64,000 nt of DNA from Microbispora amethystogenes (GCF_016863015.1 NZ_BOOB01000019.1:1-64000); one strand, 5' to 3'. Numbered from the stretch's first letter, positions 17,260 through 26,700 are shown. Notes: a model not told the origin generated them from the sequence alone. A program made the numbers and translations.

Positions 17260-18435
17260 ATGGGCCTGCGGGAGCTGCCGCGCGAGGTCAAGATCCTGAC
17301 CGCCGTCGCCTTCACGGTGGCGGTCGGGTTCGGCATCCAGTCGCCCGCGATCCCCGTTTTCGCGGGGGAGTTCGGGGTGGGCAGCGCGGCGGTCGGCGCG
17401 GTGGTCTCGGCGTTCGCGTTCATGCGCCTGGCCACCGGCCTGCCCGGCGGCCGGCTGGTCAACCGGTTCGGCGAGCGCACGGTGCTGACCACGGGCATGG
17501 CGCTGCTCGCCGTGACCAGCGTCCTCGCCGGTCTCTCCTCGAACTACCAGCAACTGCTGATCTTCCGGGGCCTGTGCGGTGTCGGGTCGGCGCTGTACAC
17601 CGTGTCGGCCATGAACATGCTGTTGCGGGTGACCCCGGCGTCCCACCGCGGGCGGGCCACCGGGTACTTCCAGGGTGGCTACTACCTCGGCACGGTGACC
17701 GGCCCGGCGCTGGGCGGAGGGCTGCTCGGCGTCTCCCCCCGGCTGCCGTTCTTCGTGTACGGCGTGGCCGTCACCGTCGCGGGTGTCATCGCGACCGTCG
17801 CGCTGGCGCGGGCCGCGCTGGTCACACCGCCGCCGTCCCGCGCGGGGAGCGCGGGGCCGGGCATCTCGCTGGCGCGGGCGCTGCGGAGCCGGTCGTACCT
17901 GGCGGCGCTGACCACGAACTTCGGTCTCGGCTGGGCGGTCTTCGGGGTCCGCGTCTCGGTGCTGCCGCTCTACCTGCTCGTGGTGATCAAGGCGAGCGCC
18001 ACCTGGATCGGCGTCGGCCTCGCGGTCGGCGCCGTGCTGCAGGCGGCCTGCCTGCCCGTCGCCGGACGGGTGGCCGACCTGTGGGGCCGCCGCCCGTCGC
18101 TGCTGCTGGGGCAGGGGCTCATCCTCGGCTGCCTCGTCATGGTCACGGCCTGGCAGACGCTCGCGGTGTACCTCGCCGCCTTCGCGCTGATGGGACTCGG
18201 CACGGCCTTCTGCACCACGGGCGGGGCGGCCACGGTGGGCGATGTCACCCAGGGGCGGGGCGGGACCGTGGTGGCGGGATACCAGATGACCGCCGATCTC
18301 GGCATGACCGTGGGTCCGCTGGTGGCGGGGCAGATAGCGGCGTCGTACTCGTACGAGGTCGCCTTCCTGTCCACGGGTGCGGTCGTGCTGGTCGGGTGGA
18401 TCATGGCCCTCGTCATGCCGTCCCGCCCGACCTGA
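17260..18435 (+). CDS. MFS transporter
   Basis: A 391-residue major facilitator with about 12 hydrophobic helices. The loop 2-3 signature appears as GRLVNRFGERTVL and the cognate loop 8-9 as GRVADLWGRRPSLL. The ATG directly follows the TAG of etfA, so it belongs to the operon. It may import the substrate or export an intermediate; direction is not evident. Confidence 0.88.
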   Translation: MGLRELPREVKILTAVAFTVAVGFGIQSPAIPVFAGEFGVGSAAVGAVVSAFAFMRLATGLPGGRLVNRFGERTVLTTGMALLAVTSVLAGLSSNYQQLLIFRGLCGVGSALYTVSAMNMLLRVTPASHRGRATGYFQGGYYLGTVTGPALGGGLLGVSPRLPFFVYGVAVTVAGVIATVALARAALVTPPPSRAGSAGPGISLARALRSRSYLAALTTNFGLGWAVFGVRVSVLPLYLLVVIKASATWIGVGLAVGAVLQAACLPVAGRVADLWGRRPSLLLGQGLILGCLVMVTAWQTLAVYLAAFALMGLGTAFCTTGGAATVGDVTQGRGGTVVAGYQMTADLGMTVGPLVAGQIAASYSYEVAFLSTGAVVLVGWIMALVMPSRPT

Positions 18436-18637
18436 GTGGCTGATCTCGTGGCGCGATTCGCACGCCTTCCGGCTTTCGCCCGGAAAAGTCACAGCAGATA
18501 TGACCGTTTATGAATATTTCGGCCATTGTGTGAGGTCGGTCCTCGCTCCTATTGGCCGGGGCGACGGAAAATCGTTCGCTCTTCCCGTATGAGCTGCGGC
18601 AGCATGGCCACGGCGATATCGGCATTCGGGAGGGCTG

Positions 18638-20467
18638 ATGGCTGTGCTCGGATCGACGAAGGACGCCGAAGACGGCCAATCCACGCGGAGATCGGCGCTT
18701 CTGCTGGCATTGCGGTATTACTGCGGCGAGCTGAGGCGGCAGTGGCCGATGGCGGTTCCCGCGCTGGTGCTGCCGGCGATCGGGAACATCTGCCTGTTCT
18801 ATCTGGCGCCGCTGGCGGTGGCGGGCCTCGTGGGACACCTGTCCGGCGGCCGGGACGGCTCTTTCGACGCGCTGCTGCCCTACGTGCTCGGCTTCGGCGC
18901 GTTGCTGCTCACGGGCGAGGCGTTCTGGCGGGTGGGGATGCACTTCCTCAACCGCGCCGACGCCCGGGGCATCGAACGGCTCGGCGTGCTGGGCATGGAC
19001 GAACTGCTGGCCAAGGACGTCGCGTTCTTCCACGACAACTTCGCCGGTTCGCTCACCAAGAGGGTGCTCGGATTCTCCTCCAGGTTCGAGGAGTTCATGG
19101 ACACCCTCACGTTCTCCATCATGGCGAAGGTGGTGCCCCTGGCCTTCGCCTCGGTGGTGCTGTGGCGATATCACCCGTTGCTGGTGCTCGTCCTCGTCGG
19201 CCTGATCGTCGTCACCGGCGTTCTGGTGGCCCCGCTCATCCGCCGTCGCCAGGCCCTGGTCGACGCGCGGGAGGCCGCCAAGGTGCTGGTGTCGGGTCAC
19301 GTCGCCGACGTGCTGACCAACATGGAGACGGTCCGCGCGTTCGCCGCCGAGACGCGCGAAGCCGTCGAGCACCAGGCCAGGATCGCCGAGCAGCGCCGGC
19401 TGTCCGTCCGTTCCTGGGACTACAGCAACCTCAGGGTGGACATGGTCGTCGCACCCCTGTCGGTGCTCACCAGTGCCCTGGGCCTGCTCCTCGCCGCGGC
19501 GCTCCGGGGCGGCCTCGGCGTGGAGGCCATCGTCGTGACGTTCACCTACTACTCGAACGCGATCGGCATCATGTTCGAGTTCAACCAGACGTACCGGCGC
19601 ATGGAGAGCACGCTCACCGAAGCCGCCCAGTTCACCGAGCTGCTCCTCACGCCGCCGACCGTGCTGGACCCGGCCGACCCGCAGCCCCTGCGCCCGGCCG
19701 ACGCGAGCGTCCGCTTCGAGCGGGTGAGGTTCGCGTACGCCGACGGCGCGCCGCTGTTCGACGGCCTGGACCTGGACGTTCCCGGCGGCACCAAGATCGG
19801 GCTGGTCGGCCGGTCCGGCGGCGGCAAGAGCACCCTCACCCGGCTGCTGCTGCGTCTCATGGACGTGGACGGGGGCAGGATCCTGATCGGCGGTCAGGAC
19901 ATCTCCCGGCTGCGTCAGGCCGACCTGCGCGGTCTCATCGCCTATGTCCCGCAGGAACCGGCGATGTTCCACCGCTCCGTACGGGAGAACCTCGCGTTCG
20001 CCCGGCCGGGCGCCACCGACGCCGAGATCCTCCGGGCCGCGCGGGCGGCCCACGTCACGGAGTTCGTCGAGTCGCTGCCGCACGGATTCGACACCCTGAT
20101 CGGCGAGCGCGGCGTCAAGCTCTCCGGCGGCCAGCGGCAGCGTGTCGCGCTCGCGCGCGCCATCCTGCGCGACGCCCCCGTCCTGCTGCTGGACGAGGCG
20201 ACCAGCGCCCTCGACTCCGAGAGCGAGATCCTCATCCAGGAAGCCCTGTGGCGCCTGATGCAGGACCGCACGGCGCTCGTGGTGGCGCACCGGCTCAGCA
20301 CCGTCGTCCGCATGGACCGGCTCGTCGTGCTCGACCGGGGACGCGTCGTCGAGCAGGGCACCCACGGCGAGCTGCTCCGGGCCCAGGGCTCCTACGCCCG
20401 GCTCTGGCACCACCAGTCCGGCGGCTTCCTCGTCGAGGACGACGCCCCCGGCGCGCTCCAGCTGTGA
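18638..20467 (+). CDS. ABC exporter, fused permease-ATPase
   Basis: A 609-residue type IV (type I exporter) half-transporter. Residues about 30-320 form the six-helix membrane domain, and residues about 350-590 the ATPase with Walker A GRSGGGKST, signature LSGGQRQRVALARAIL, Walker B VLLLDEATSALDSES and the switch His in VVAHRLS. GGGAGGG precedes the ATG at 18638. It stands alone after a 202-bp gap that holds its promoter region; the second half-transporter, if any, is not adjacent, so a homodimer is likely. Substrate unknown. Confidence 0.9.
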   Translation: MAVLGSTKDAEDGQSTRRSALLLALRYYCGELRRQWPMAVPALVLPAIGNICLFYLAPLAVAGLVGHLSGGRDGSFDALLPYVLGFGALLLTGEAFWRVGMHFLNRADARGIERLGVLGMDELLAKDVAFFHDNFAGSLTKRVLGFSSRFEEFMDTLTFSIMAKVVPLAFASVVLWRYHPLLVLVLVGLIVVTGVLVAPLIRRRQALVDAREAAKVLVSGHVADVLTNMETVRAFAAETREAVEHQARIAEQRRLSVRSWDYSNLRVDMVVAPLSVLTSALGLLLAAALRGGLGVEAIVVTFTYYSNAIGIMFEFNQTYRRMESTLTEAAQFTELLLTPPTVLDPADPQPLRPADASVRFERVRFAYADGAPLFDGLDLDVPGGTKIGLVGRSGGGKSTLTRLLLRLMDVDGGRILIGGQDISRLRQADLRGLIAYVPQEPAMFHRSVRENLAFARPGATDAEILRAARAAHVTEFVESLPHGFDTLIGERGVKLSGGQRQRVALARAILRDAPVLLLDEATSALDSESEILIQEALWRLMQDRTALVVAHRLSTVVRMDRLVVLDRGRVVEQGTHGELLRAQGSYARLWHHQSGGFLVEDDAPGALQL

Positions 20468-20499
20468 GACATCGGCTTCCTGCGGCGGGTGCCGACGTC
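20468..20499. terminator. Possible bidirectional hairpin between convergent genes
   Basis: GACATCGGC at 20468-20476 pairs with GCCGACGTC at 20491-20499 (9-bp stem including one G-T pair) in the short gap between the ABC exporter and cbtA. There is no clear T-tract, as is common in actinomycete terminators. Confidence 0.4.
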
Positions 20500-20501
20500 G
20501 T

Positions 20502-21275
20502 TCAGCGCGTCGCGGCGGGCCGGAGCCCGGCCTCCCGGGGGGTTCCGTGACGCAGGGAGCGTTCGGTCAGGCCGCCGAACAGGAGGCCGATCGCTCCCCA
20601 CAGGGCGAACTGGATGCCGAACGACGCCACTCTGAACCACCACAGCGTGCCGGCGGAGAAGTCGCCGGGAACCTCGTCGATCGTGGGCATCACGGCGTAC
20701 GCGGCGCCGACGAGGACGGCGTAGACGCCGATGCCCGACAAGGTGGCGTTCCAGGCGCCCAGGCGAGGCGACAGGGAGCGGCCCGCGTACGTGGCGACCG
20801 CCGCCGCCAGGAGGGCGACGAGGATCATCGTGAAGTACAGCGTCGTCCGGCGGCCGATCGAGTCGGGGTTGCCGACGGCCGGGGGGTTGGCGGGGTACTT
20901 CAGGATGGGGGTCACGTACACGACGACGAAGCCGGCGGCGGCGACGGTGAGCGCCGTGGCGCGGGCGCCGAGGGCGCCGAGGCGGCCGTGGGCGCCGAGG
21001 CGGCCGTGGGCGAAGGCGTACGCGATGGAGTAGAAGCCGCCGAGGGCGGCGCCGTAGACGAGCAGGGCGGTCAGCAGGCCGGCGGTCTCCTGGACGGTCC
21101 GGCTGACGAGCTCCGGCTCGGCGGCCTCCCCGGCGGCCGCCGCCCTGGCCTCCTCGATGGAGATGGCGGCGGCGACCTGGGGCTCTCCGGCGAACCAGGC
21201 GACGACGTACGCGATCAGCGCGGCGGCGAGGCCGACGAGCATGCCGCGCACCAGCAGGGAGCGCATGGTGGGCAT
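20502..21275 (-). CDS. cbtA: Cobalt transporter subunit CbtA
   Basis: A 257-residue membrane protein of the CbtA family, with about five to six hydrophobic helices and the characteristic start RSLLVRGMLVGLAAALIAYV plus TPILKYPANPPAVGNPDSIGRRT. CbtA and the small CbtB together form a predicted energy-coupling-type cobalt uptake system regulated by cobalamin. The start at 21275 (MPTM...) is chosen because upstream codons lie inside cbtB; an ATG at 21266 is an alternative. An exact 18-bp duplication at 20973-21008 repeats AHGRLG in a loop. Confidence 0.9.
   Translation of the reverse strand: MPTMRSLLVRGMLVGLAAALIAYVVAWFAGEPQVAAAISIEEARAAAAGEAAEPELVSRTVQETAGLLTALLVYGAALGGFYSIAYAFAHGRLGAHGRLGALGARATALTVAAAGFVVVYVTPILKYPANPPAVGNPDSIGRRTTLYFTMILVALLAAAVATYAGRSLSPRLGAWNATLSGIGVYAVLVGAAYAVMPTIDEVPGDFSAGTLWWFRVASFGIQFALWGAIGLLFGGLTERSLRHGTPREAGLRPAATR
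20973..21008. repeat. Exact 18-bp tandem duplication inside cbtA
   Basis: GGCGCCGAGGCGGCCGTG occurs twice head to tail and adds six residues (AHGRLG repeated) to CbtA, in frame. It is probably a recent slippage event in a tolerant loop. Confidence 0.7.
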
Positions 21276-21285
21276 CCGGCGGGCT

Positions 21286-21498
21286 TCAGTGGCAGGGGAA
21301 GCCGAGGAGGTGCCGGCCGTCGTGCACGAACTCGTGCACGGTATGACCGCTGATGAGATGGGTGGCGCCCTGCTCCGCGCCGACGAAGTAGAGCAGGACG
21401 AGCCCGGCCACGGCGGCGAAGACCGCCCAGGGCAGGATCTCGCGTACGGGAATGGTGACCGGCAGGGGCCGGGAGACGGGGATGGCCGGCTGAGCCAT
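21286..21498 (-). CDS. cbtB: Cobalt transporter subunit CbtB
   Basis: A 70-residue protein with one transmembrane helix (EILPWAVFAAVAGLVLLYFVG) and a His-rich C-terminus, HTVHEFVHDGRHLLGFPCH, that is the hallmark of CbtB and likely binds cobalt. GAGGAG lies upstream of the ATG. It is the first gene of cbtBA, downstream of a cobalamin riboswitch on the same strand, so cobalt uptake falls when cobalamin is abundant. Confidence 0.93.
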   Translation of the reverse strand: MAQPAIPVSRPLPVTIPVREILPWAVFAAVAGLVLLYFVGAEQGATHLISGHTVHEFVHDGRHLLGFPCH

Positions 21499-21511
21499 GT
21501 GATTCTCCTCA

Positions 21512-21528
21512 CGGGGTCGCTCGCCCCG
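21512..21528 (-). promoter_or_regulatory. Riboswitch expression-platform hairpin before cbtB
   Basis: On the minus strand this reads CGGGGCGAGCGACCCCG, a five-pair G/C stem directly before the cbtB ribosome-binding site. Nearly the same element occurs before cobN at 28942-28957, suggesting a common translational switch. Confidence 0.5.
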
Positions 21529-21539
21529 GTGATGGAGGA

Positions 21540-21695
21540 CAACGGGTCAGTGTCCTGACTCCCGGGTCATCGTGTCGCCCGAACCTTCCAGCCGTCGCGG
21601 CCGTGGTGACGAGCGGGAGACACTCCCCGGTCACAGTGGCGGGACCGTCCTGGACTCACACCAGGTTCCTGCGCACCGTCGCCTCTGTCTTCTTT
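21540..21695 (-). ncRNA. Cobalamin riboswitch upstream of cbtBA
   Basis: On the minus strand the conserved core reads CCTGG-TGTGAGT-CCAGG (P3 hairpin) followed by GGTCCCGCCACTGTGA and later the B12 box GGGAGTCAGGACACT (21549-21563). Spacing and order match the AdoCbl riboswitch. It precedes cbtB by about 40 bases and should shut off cobalt uptake when the cofactor is bound. Confidence 0.9.
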
Positions 21696-21757
21696 TGTCG
21701 CCTTGAGCGTGCACCGTCCGCTTAAGTACGTCAAGCCGGGGTCCATACTCGTGACCT

Positions 21758-22516
21758 ATGAAGCGAGTCCTGATCATCGGCATCGGCGCCGGGGACCCCG
21801 CCCACCTGACCTTCCAGGCCGCCGCGGCGATCGCGGAGACCGACGTGTTCTTCCTGCTCGACAAGGGAGCCGCGAAGGACGGCCTGGTGCGGCTGCGGCG
21901 CGAGCTGATCGCGGCCCACGCGCGGGAGCCGTACCGGACGGTCGAGGCGCGCGACCCGGAGCGCGACCGGGCGAGCGGCGCGTACGTGGAGGCGGTGGCC
22001 GACTGGCGGGCCCGCCGGGCGGACGTCTACGCCCGGCTCATCGCCGAGGAGGTGCCGGAGGACGGCGTCGGCGCGTTCCTCGTCTGGGGCGACCCCGCCC
22101 TGTACGACAGCACGATCGCGATCGTCGAGGACGTCCTGGCCCGGGGCGCGGAGCCGTTCGCCTACGAGGTCGTTCCGGGGATCAGCAGCGTGTCGGCGCT
22201 GGCCGCGCGGCACCGCGTCAGCCTGACCAGGGTCGCCAAGCCGCTGCACATCACGACCGGCCGCCGCCTGCCCGCCGACGTCGAGGCCGCCGACGACGTG
22301 GTGGTGATGCTCGACGCGGGCTGCGCGTTCGCGGACCTGCCGGAGGCCGCCGACGCCGACGTCTACTGGGGCGCGTACGTCGGGACCGAGGACGAGATCC
22401 TCCTCGCCGGGCCGGTGCGCGAGGTCGCCGGCGAGATCCGGCGGCTCAGGGCGGAGGCGCGCGAGGCGCACGGCTGGGTCATGGACACCTACCTGCTCAG
22501 GAAGCCCGCCCGATGA
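21758..22516 (+). CDS. cobF: Precorrin-6A synthase (deacetylating)
   Basis: A 252-residue tetrapyrrole methylase of the CobF type, which methylates C1 and removes acetate from precorrin-5 using S-adenosylmethionine. The SAM motif IGIGAGDPAHLTF is at residues 7-19, FLVWGDPALYDSTI near residue 108 and VVPGISSVSALA near 142. CobF marks the oxygen-dependent route. No ribosome-binding site precedes the ATG at 21758; CATACT at 21744-21749 is placed as a -10 for leaderless transcription. The riboswitch nearby is on the other strand, so cobF is not under it. Overlaps cobL by four bases. Confidence 0.92.
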   Translation: MKRVLIIGIGAGDPAHLTFQAAAAIAETDVFFLLDKGAAKDGLVRLRRELIAAHAREPYRTVEARDPERDRASGAYVEAVADWRARRADVYARLIAEEVPEDGVGAFLVWGDPALYDSTIAIVEDVLARGAEPFAYEVVPGISSVSALAARHRVSLTRVAKPLHITTGRRLPADVEAADDVVVMLDAGCAFADLPEAADADVYWGAYVGTEDEILLAGPVREVAGEIRRLRAEAREAHGWVMDTYLLRKPAR

Positions 22517-23733
22517 CGCCGGTGTCGGTCGTCGGGATCGGCGCGGACGGCTGGGCCGGTCTCACCGACGCGGCACGCGCCGAGCTGAGCGCCGCGGACG
22601 TCGTGGTCGGGTCGGCCAGGCAACTCGCGCTGCTGCCCGCGTCGGTGGCCGCCGAGCGGGTGCCGTACCCGTCGCCGCTGGTCGCGGGAGTGCCGGGGCT
22701 GCTCGACGCGCACGCGGGACGCGCTGTCGCGGTGCTCGCCAGCGGCGACCCCATGTTCTTCGGCGTCGGCGCGACGCTCGCCCGGCTGCTCGGGCCGGAC
22801 CGGCTGCGGGTGCTGCCGCATGTGTCGTCGGTCACCCTGGCCTGCGCGCGGCTCGGCTGGGCCGCCGAGGAGGTCGAGACCGTCAGCCTGGTCGGGCGGC
22901 CGCCCGCCGCGCTGATCGCCGCGCTCGCGCCCGGCCGCCGCGTCCTCGTCCTCAGCGCGGGCGCGGGCACGCCCGCGCTGGTCGCCGCCCTGCTGACCGA
23001 GCGGGGGTACGGCGCGAGCCGCGTCACCGTTTTCGGCGATCTCGGCGCGGCGACCGAGTCCCGCCACGACGGCACGGCCGCGGACTGGCCGACCGGCGAG
23101 ACCCTGCCCGCGCTGAACGTCGTGGCGGTGACCTGCGCCGACGCCCCGTCCACGGCTCCGCTGGGGCGGGTGCCGGGGCTGCCGGACGAGGCGTACGAGT
23201 CGGACGGGCAGCTCACCAAGCAGGAGGTGCGCGCCGTCACCCTGGCCAAGCTGGCGCCCCTGCCGGGCGAGCTGCTCTGGGACGTGGGGGCGGGTTCGGG
23301 GAGCGTGGCCGTCGAGTGGCTGCGCGCGCATCCGTCGTGCCGGGCCGTCGCCGTCGAGCGCGACCCCGTCCGCGCGGACCGCGTCAGGCACAACGCGGAC
23401 GCGCTGGGCGTGCCGCGCCTGCGGGTCGTCACCGGAGCCGCCCCGGGCGCGCTCGGCGGGCTGCCGGCCCCGGCGGCCGTCTTCGTGGGCGGCGGCGTGA
23501 CGGGGGCCGGGGTGGTCGAGACCTGCTGGGACGCCCTCGCCCCGGGCGGCAGGCTCGTCGCGAACGCGGTCACCGTGGAGTCGGAGGCGGTTCTCGCCGG
23601 GTGGCACACGCGGCTCGGCGGGGACCTCGTGCGGTTGTCGGTGCAGCGCGCCTCGCCGGTGGGCGGCTTCACCGGGTGGCGTCCCCTGATGCCGGTGACC
23701 ATCTGGACGGCGCGGAAGGAGCGCGAGCAGTGA
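22513..23733 (+). CDS. cobL: Precorrin-6Y C5,15-methyltransferase (decarboxylating), CbiE-CbiT fusion
   Basis: A 406-residue two-domain enzyme. Residues about 1-200 are a CbiE-like methylase (VGIGADGWAGLTDAA; ASGDPMFFGVG), and residues about 225-400 a CbiT-like Rossmann methyltransferase (LLWDVGAGSGSVAVEWLR) that performs decarboxylation and C15 methylation. The ATG at 22513 overlaps the cobF stop, so the two are co-translated in a cobF-L-M-K operon. Confidence 0.93.
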   Translation: MTPVSVVGIGADGWAGLTDAARAELSAADVVVGSARQLALLPASVAAERVPYPSPLVAGVPGLLDAHAGRAVAVLASGDPMFFGVGATLARLLGPDRLRVLPHVSSVTLACARLGWAAEEVETVSLVGRPPAALIAALAPGRRVLVLSAGAGTPALVAALLTERGYGASRVTVFGDLGAATESRHDGTAADWPTGETLPALNVVAVTCADAPSTAPLGRVPGLPDEAYESDGQLTKQEVRAVTLAKLAPLPGELLWDVGAGSGSVAVEWLRAHPSCRAVAVERDPVRADRVRHNADALGVPRLRVVTGAAPGALGGLPAPAAVFVGGGVTGAGVVETCWDALAPGGRLVANAVTVESEAVLAGWHTRLGGDLVRLSVQRASPVGGFTGWRPLMPVTIWTARKEREQ

Positions 23734-24482
23734 CGGTTCGATTCATCGGTGCGGGGCCCGGCGCGGCCGACCTCATCACGGTGCGCGGGCTGCGCGCCCT
23801 TCAGGCGGCCCCGGTCTGCCTGTACGCGGGGTCGCTCGTGCCGCGCGACCTGCTCGCCGACTGCCCGTCCGGCGCACGGCTCGTGGACACCGCGAACCTC
23901 ACCCTGGACGAGATCGTCGCCGAGATGACGGCGGCGCACGCGGCGGGGCTCGACGTGGCGCGCCTGCACTCCGGCGACCCGTCGGTGTTCAGCGCGGTCG
24001 CCGAGCAGATGCGCAGGCTCGACGCGCACGGCGTGCCCTACGAGGTGATCCCGGGGGTGCCCGCCTTCGCGGCCGCCGCCGCTGCGCTGGGGCGGGAGCT
24101 GACGGTTCCGGGGGTGAGCCAGACGATCATCCTGACCAGGACGTCGGCGCGGGCCACCCCGATGCCGCCCGGCGAGGACCTCGCGACGTTGTCGGCAAGC
24201 GGCGCCACGATGGTGCTGCACCTCGCCGTGCAGCGGATCGCGGCCGTCGTGGCCGACCTGCTGCCCGCCTACGGCGCGGACTGCCCGGTGGCGGTCGTCG
24301 CGCGGGCCAGCCGGGACGACGAGGAGATCATCAGGGGCACCCTCGGCGACATCGCCGACCAGGTGGTCGCGGCGGGCATCAGGCGGACCGCCGTGATCGT
24401 GGTGGGCAGGGCGCTGACGGCGCACGAGTTCCCCGACAGTCACCTCTACTCGGCCGCGCGGGACCGCGCGTGCTCGTCCTGA
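23730..24482 (+). CDS. cobM: Precorrin-4 C11-methyltransferase
   Basis: A 250-residue SAM-dependent tetrapyrrole methylase beginning TVRFIGAGPGAADLITVRG, with YAGSLVP, ARLHSGDPSVFSAVAEQM and the GRELTVPGVSQTIILTRTSARATPMP segment typical of CobM/CbiF. GTG at 23730 overlaps the cobL stop; AAGGAG precedes it. It supplies precorrin-5 to CobF. Confidence 0.94.
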   Translation: MTVRFIGAGPGAADLITVRGLRALQAAPVCLYAGSLVPRDLLADCPSGARLVDTANLTLDEIVAEMTAAHAAGLDVARLHSGDPSVFSAVAEQMRRLDAHGVPYEVIPGVPAFAAAAAALGRELTVPGVSQTIILTRTSARATPMPPGEDLATLSASGATMVLHLAVQRIAAVVADLLPAYGADCPVAVVARASRDDEEIIRGTLGDIADQVVAAGIRRTAVIVVGRALTAHEFPDSHLYSAARDRACSS

Positions 24483-25210
24483 TCCTCGGCGGCACGGCCG
24501 AGGCGCGGGCGTTGGCCGCCGGGCTGGCGCGGCTGCCGGGCCTGCGGGTGGTGTCGTCGCTGGCCGGTCGGGTCGCCGATCCCCGGCTGCCCGAGGGCGA
24601 GGTCAGGTCGGGCGGTTTCGGCGGCCCGGACGGGCTCGCCCGGTGGATCGCCGAGCACGGTCCGCGCGCCGTGGTGGACGCCACGCATCCGTTCGCCCAG
24701 CGGATGAGCGAGTCGGCGGCGCGCGCGTGCGCGGCGACCCGGACGCCACTGCTCGGGCTGCGGCGTCCGGGCTGGTCGGAGGGGCCGGGGGACGCGTGGC
24801 TGCGGGTTCCGTCGCTCCGGGCGGCGGCGGACGCGCTGCCCGGTCTGGGAAGCCGCGTGTTCCTGACGACGGGCCGCCGCAGCCTGCCGGTGTTCGCTCC
24901 GCTGACCGGGCTGTGGTTCCTGGCGAGGTCGGTCGACCCGCCGGAGCCGCCCGTGCCCGCGAACGTCCAGGTGATCCTGGACCGGGGGCCGTACACGGTG
25001 GCGGGGGAGCGTGCCCTGATCGCCGAGCACCGGCTCGACGTGCTGGTCACCAAGGACAGCGGCGGGGAGCAGACCCGCGCCAAGCTGGTCGCGGCGCGAG
25101 AGGCGGGGCTGCCGGTCGTCATGGTGGACCGGCCCGCGACGCCCGGCGGCGTGACCCGGGTGACGGACGTCGCCGACGCCGTCACCTGGGTACGCGATCA
25201 CGCGGGATAG
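24470..25210 (+). CDS. cobK: Precorrin-6A reductase
   Basis: A 246-residue CobK/CbiJ reductase: LILGGTAEARALAAGL at the N-terminus binds NADPH, AVVDATHPFAQRMSESAARAC and VTKDSGGEQTRAKLVAAREAGLPVVMVDRP are family signatures. It reduces the macrocycle at C18/C19 of precorrin-6A. GTG start at 24470, overlapping cobM by 13 bases. Its 3' end overlaps cobIJ on the opposite strand by 13 bases. Confidence 0.93.
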   Translation: MLVLILGGTAEARALAAGLARLPGLRVVSSLAGRVADPRLPEGEVRSGGFGGPDGLARWIAEHGPRAVVDATHPFAQRMSESAARACAATRTPLLGLRRPGWSEGPGDAWLRVPSLRAAADALPGLGSRVFLTTGRRSLPVFAPLTGLWFLARSVDPPEPPVPANVQVILDRGPYTVAGERALIAEHRLDVLVTKDSGGEQTRAKLVAAREAGLPVVMVDRPATPGGVTRVTDVADAVTWVRDHAG

Positions 25211-26694
25211 CGGCGCGGGGTGAAGACCTTCGCCCCGTCCCCGCGTTCGACGACGCGGGTGGTGGACGATCCGACGATCAGCAGGCAGCGCATGTCGATC
25301 GCGGCCGGGTCGAGATCGCCGAGAGTGGTGATCACGACCGACTCCCGCTCGCCGCCGACGTCGCGGCCGACCACCACGGGGGTGCCCGGATCGCGGTGTT
25401 CGAGCAGCAGGTCGCGGGCCGCGGCGACCTGCCAGGTGCGGGTCTTCGACGCCGGGTTGTAGACGGCGAGGACGAGGTCGGCGCGGGCGGCGGCGGAGAT
25501 CCGCCCGGCGACCACCTCCCACGGCTTGAGCTGGTCCGACAGCGACAGCACGCAGTAGTCGTGGCCGAGCGGCGCGCCCGCCCGGCCGGCTACGGCCTGC
25601 GCGGCGGTCAGACCGGGCACAACCCGCACCGGGACGTCCGCGTAACGCGGGTCGGCGGCGGCCTCCAGCACCGCGCTGGCCATCGCGAAAACGCCCGGAT
25701 CGCCGGACGACACGACCGCGACCCGCGCTCCGGCGAGGGCGAGGTCGAGCGCGTGACGGGCGCGTTCGGCCTCGACGCGGTTGTCCGTACGATGCCGGGT
25801 CTGGCGGGGGTTGGGCGCGACCCGGTCCACGTAGGGGCCGTATCCCACCAGGTCGGTGGCTTCGGCGAGAACCTCCTGCGCCTCCGGGGTCAGCCAGGGC
25901 CGTCCGGCGGGGCCGAGGCCGACGACCGCGACCTCGCCGGGGCCGGTGCGTTCCGTGGCCTCTGGTACAAACGTGAGCTGGGCCGGGCTCGGGATCAGCG
26001 CCAGCGAGAAGTACGGCACCTGGCCGGGGTCCACGTCCTTGAGCGGGGCCACGCGCTGGGCGTCGGTGGTGGCGCGTTCGACGTACCAGGCCTCGTCGAG
26101 GCGGCCCGCCTCGGCGAGGGCGTCGCGCACCTTCTCGAACGTGCGGCCCAGCTTGAGCACCGCCGCCGAGTCCGTGTCGCGCAGCCTCTCGGCCAGCACG
26201 CCGGCGGGCAGGGTCCCGGGCAGGACCGTCAGCGTCTCGTCGCGTTCGACCAGCGGGCGGCCCAGCACGGCGGACGCCCCCGCGATCGACGTGACCCCGG
26301 GGACGACCTCGGCCGGATAGCGGTGCGCGAGCCGCTTGTGCATGTGCATGTAGGAGCCGTAGAAGAGCGGGTCGCCCTCGCACAGGACCACGACGTCGCG
26401 TCCGGCGTCCAGGTGGGCGGCCAGCCGGGCCGCGCAGTCGGCGTAGAAGTCGTCGAGCGCGCCCTGGTAGCCGCCGGGGTGGTCGGTCGTCTCCGTAGTG
26501 AGCGGATACTGCAGGAGTTCCTCGATCTGGCCGTCGCGCATGTGGTGGGCGGCGATCGAGCGCGCGATGCTGCGGCCGTGCCGCGCCGCGTGGTAGGCGA
26601 TCACGTCGGCCTCGCCGATGAGGCGGGCTGCCTTCACGGTCATCAGTTCGGGGTCGCCGGGGCCGAGGCCGACGCCGTAGAGCGTTCCTGTCAC
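25198..26694 (-). CDS. cobIJ: Fused precorrin-2 C20- / precorrin-3B C17-methyltransferase
   Basis: A 498-residue fusion. Residues about 1-240 are CobI (LYGVGLGPGDPELMTVKAARL; LCEGDPLFYGSYMHMHKRL), adding the C20 methyl to precorrin-2. Residues about 250-498 are CobJ (VAVVGLGPAGRPWLTPEA; VVSSGDPGVFAMASAV; YNPASKTRTWQVAAARDLL), which methylates C17 with ring contraction. GTG start lies six bases after cobH, in a cobG-cobH-cobIJ operon. The fusion is standard in actinomycetes. Confidence 0.95.
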   Translation of the reverse strand: MTGTLYGVGLGPGDPELMTVKAARLIGEADVIAYHAARHGRSIARSIAAHHMRDGQIEELLQYPLTTETTDHPGGYQGALDDFYADCAARLAAHLDAGRDVVVLCEGDPLFYGSYMHMHKRLAHRYPAEVVPGVTSIAGASAVLGRPLVERDETLTVLPGTLPAGVLAERLRDTDSAAVLKLGRTFEKVRDALAEAGRLDEAWYVERATTDAQRVAPLKDVDPGQVPYFSLALIPSPAQLTFVPEATERTGPGEVAVVGLGPAGRPWLTPEAQEVLAEATDLVGYGPYVDRVAPNPRQTRHRTDNRVEAERARHALDLALAGARVAVVSSGDPGVFAMASAVLEAAADPRYADVPVRVVPGLTAAQAVAGRAGAPLGHDYCVLSLSDQLKPWEVVAGRISAAARADLVLAVYNPASKTRTWQVAAARDLLLEHRDPGTPVVVGRDVGGERESVVITTLGDLDPAAIDMRCLLIVGSSTTRVVERGDGAKVFTPRRYPA

Positions 26695-26700
26695 GTCTCG

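Noticed and set aside
18436..18637. Possible small gene between the MFS gene and the ABC exporter
   Set aside because: Short frames here have neither a ribosome-binding site nor homology; the region is more simply the exporter's promoter.
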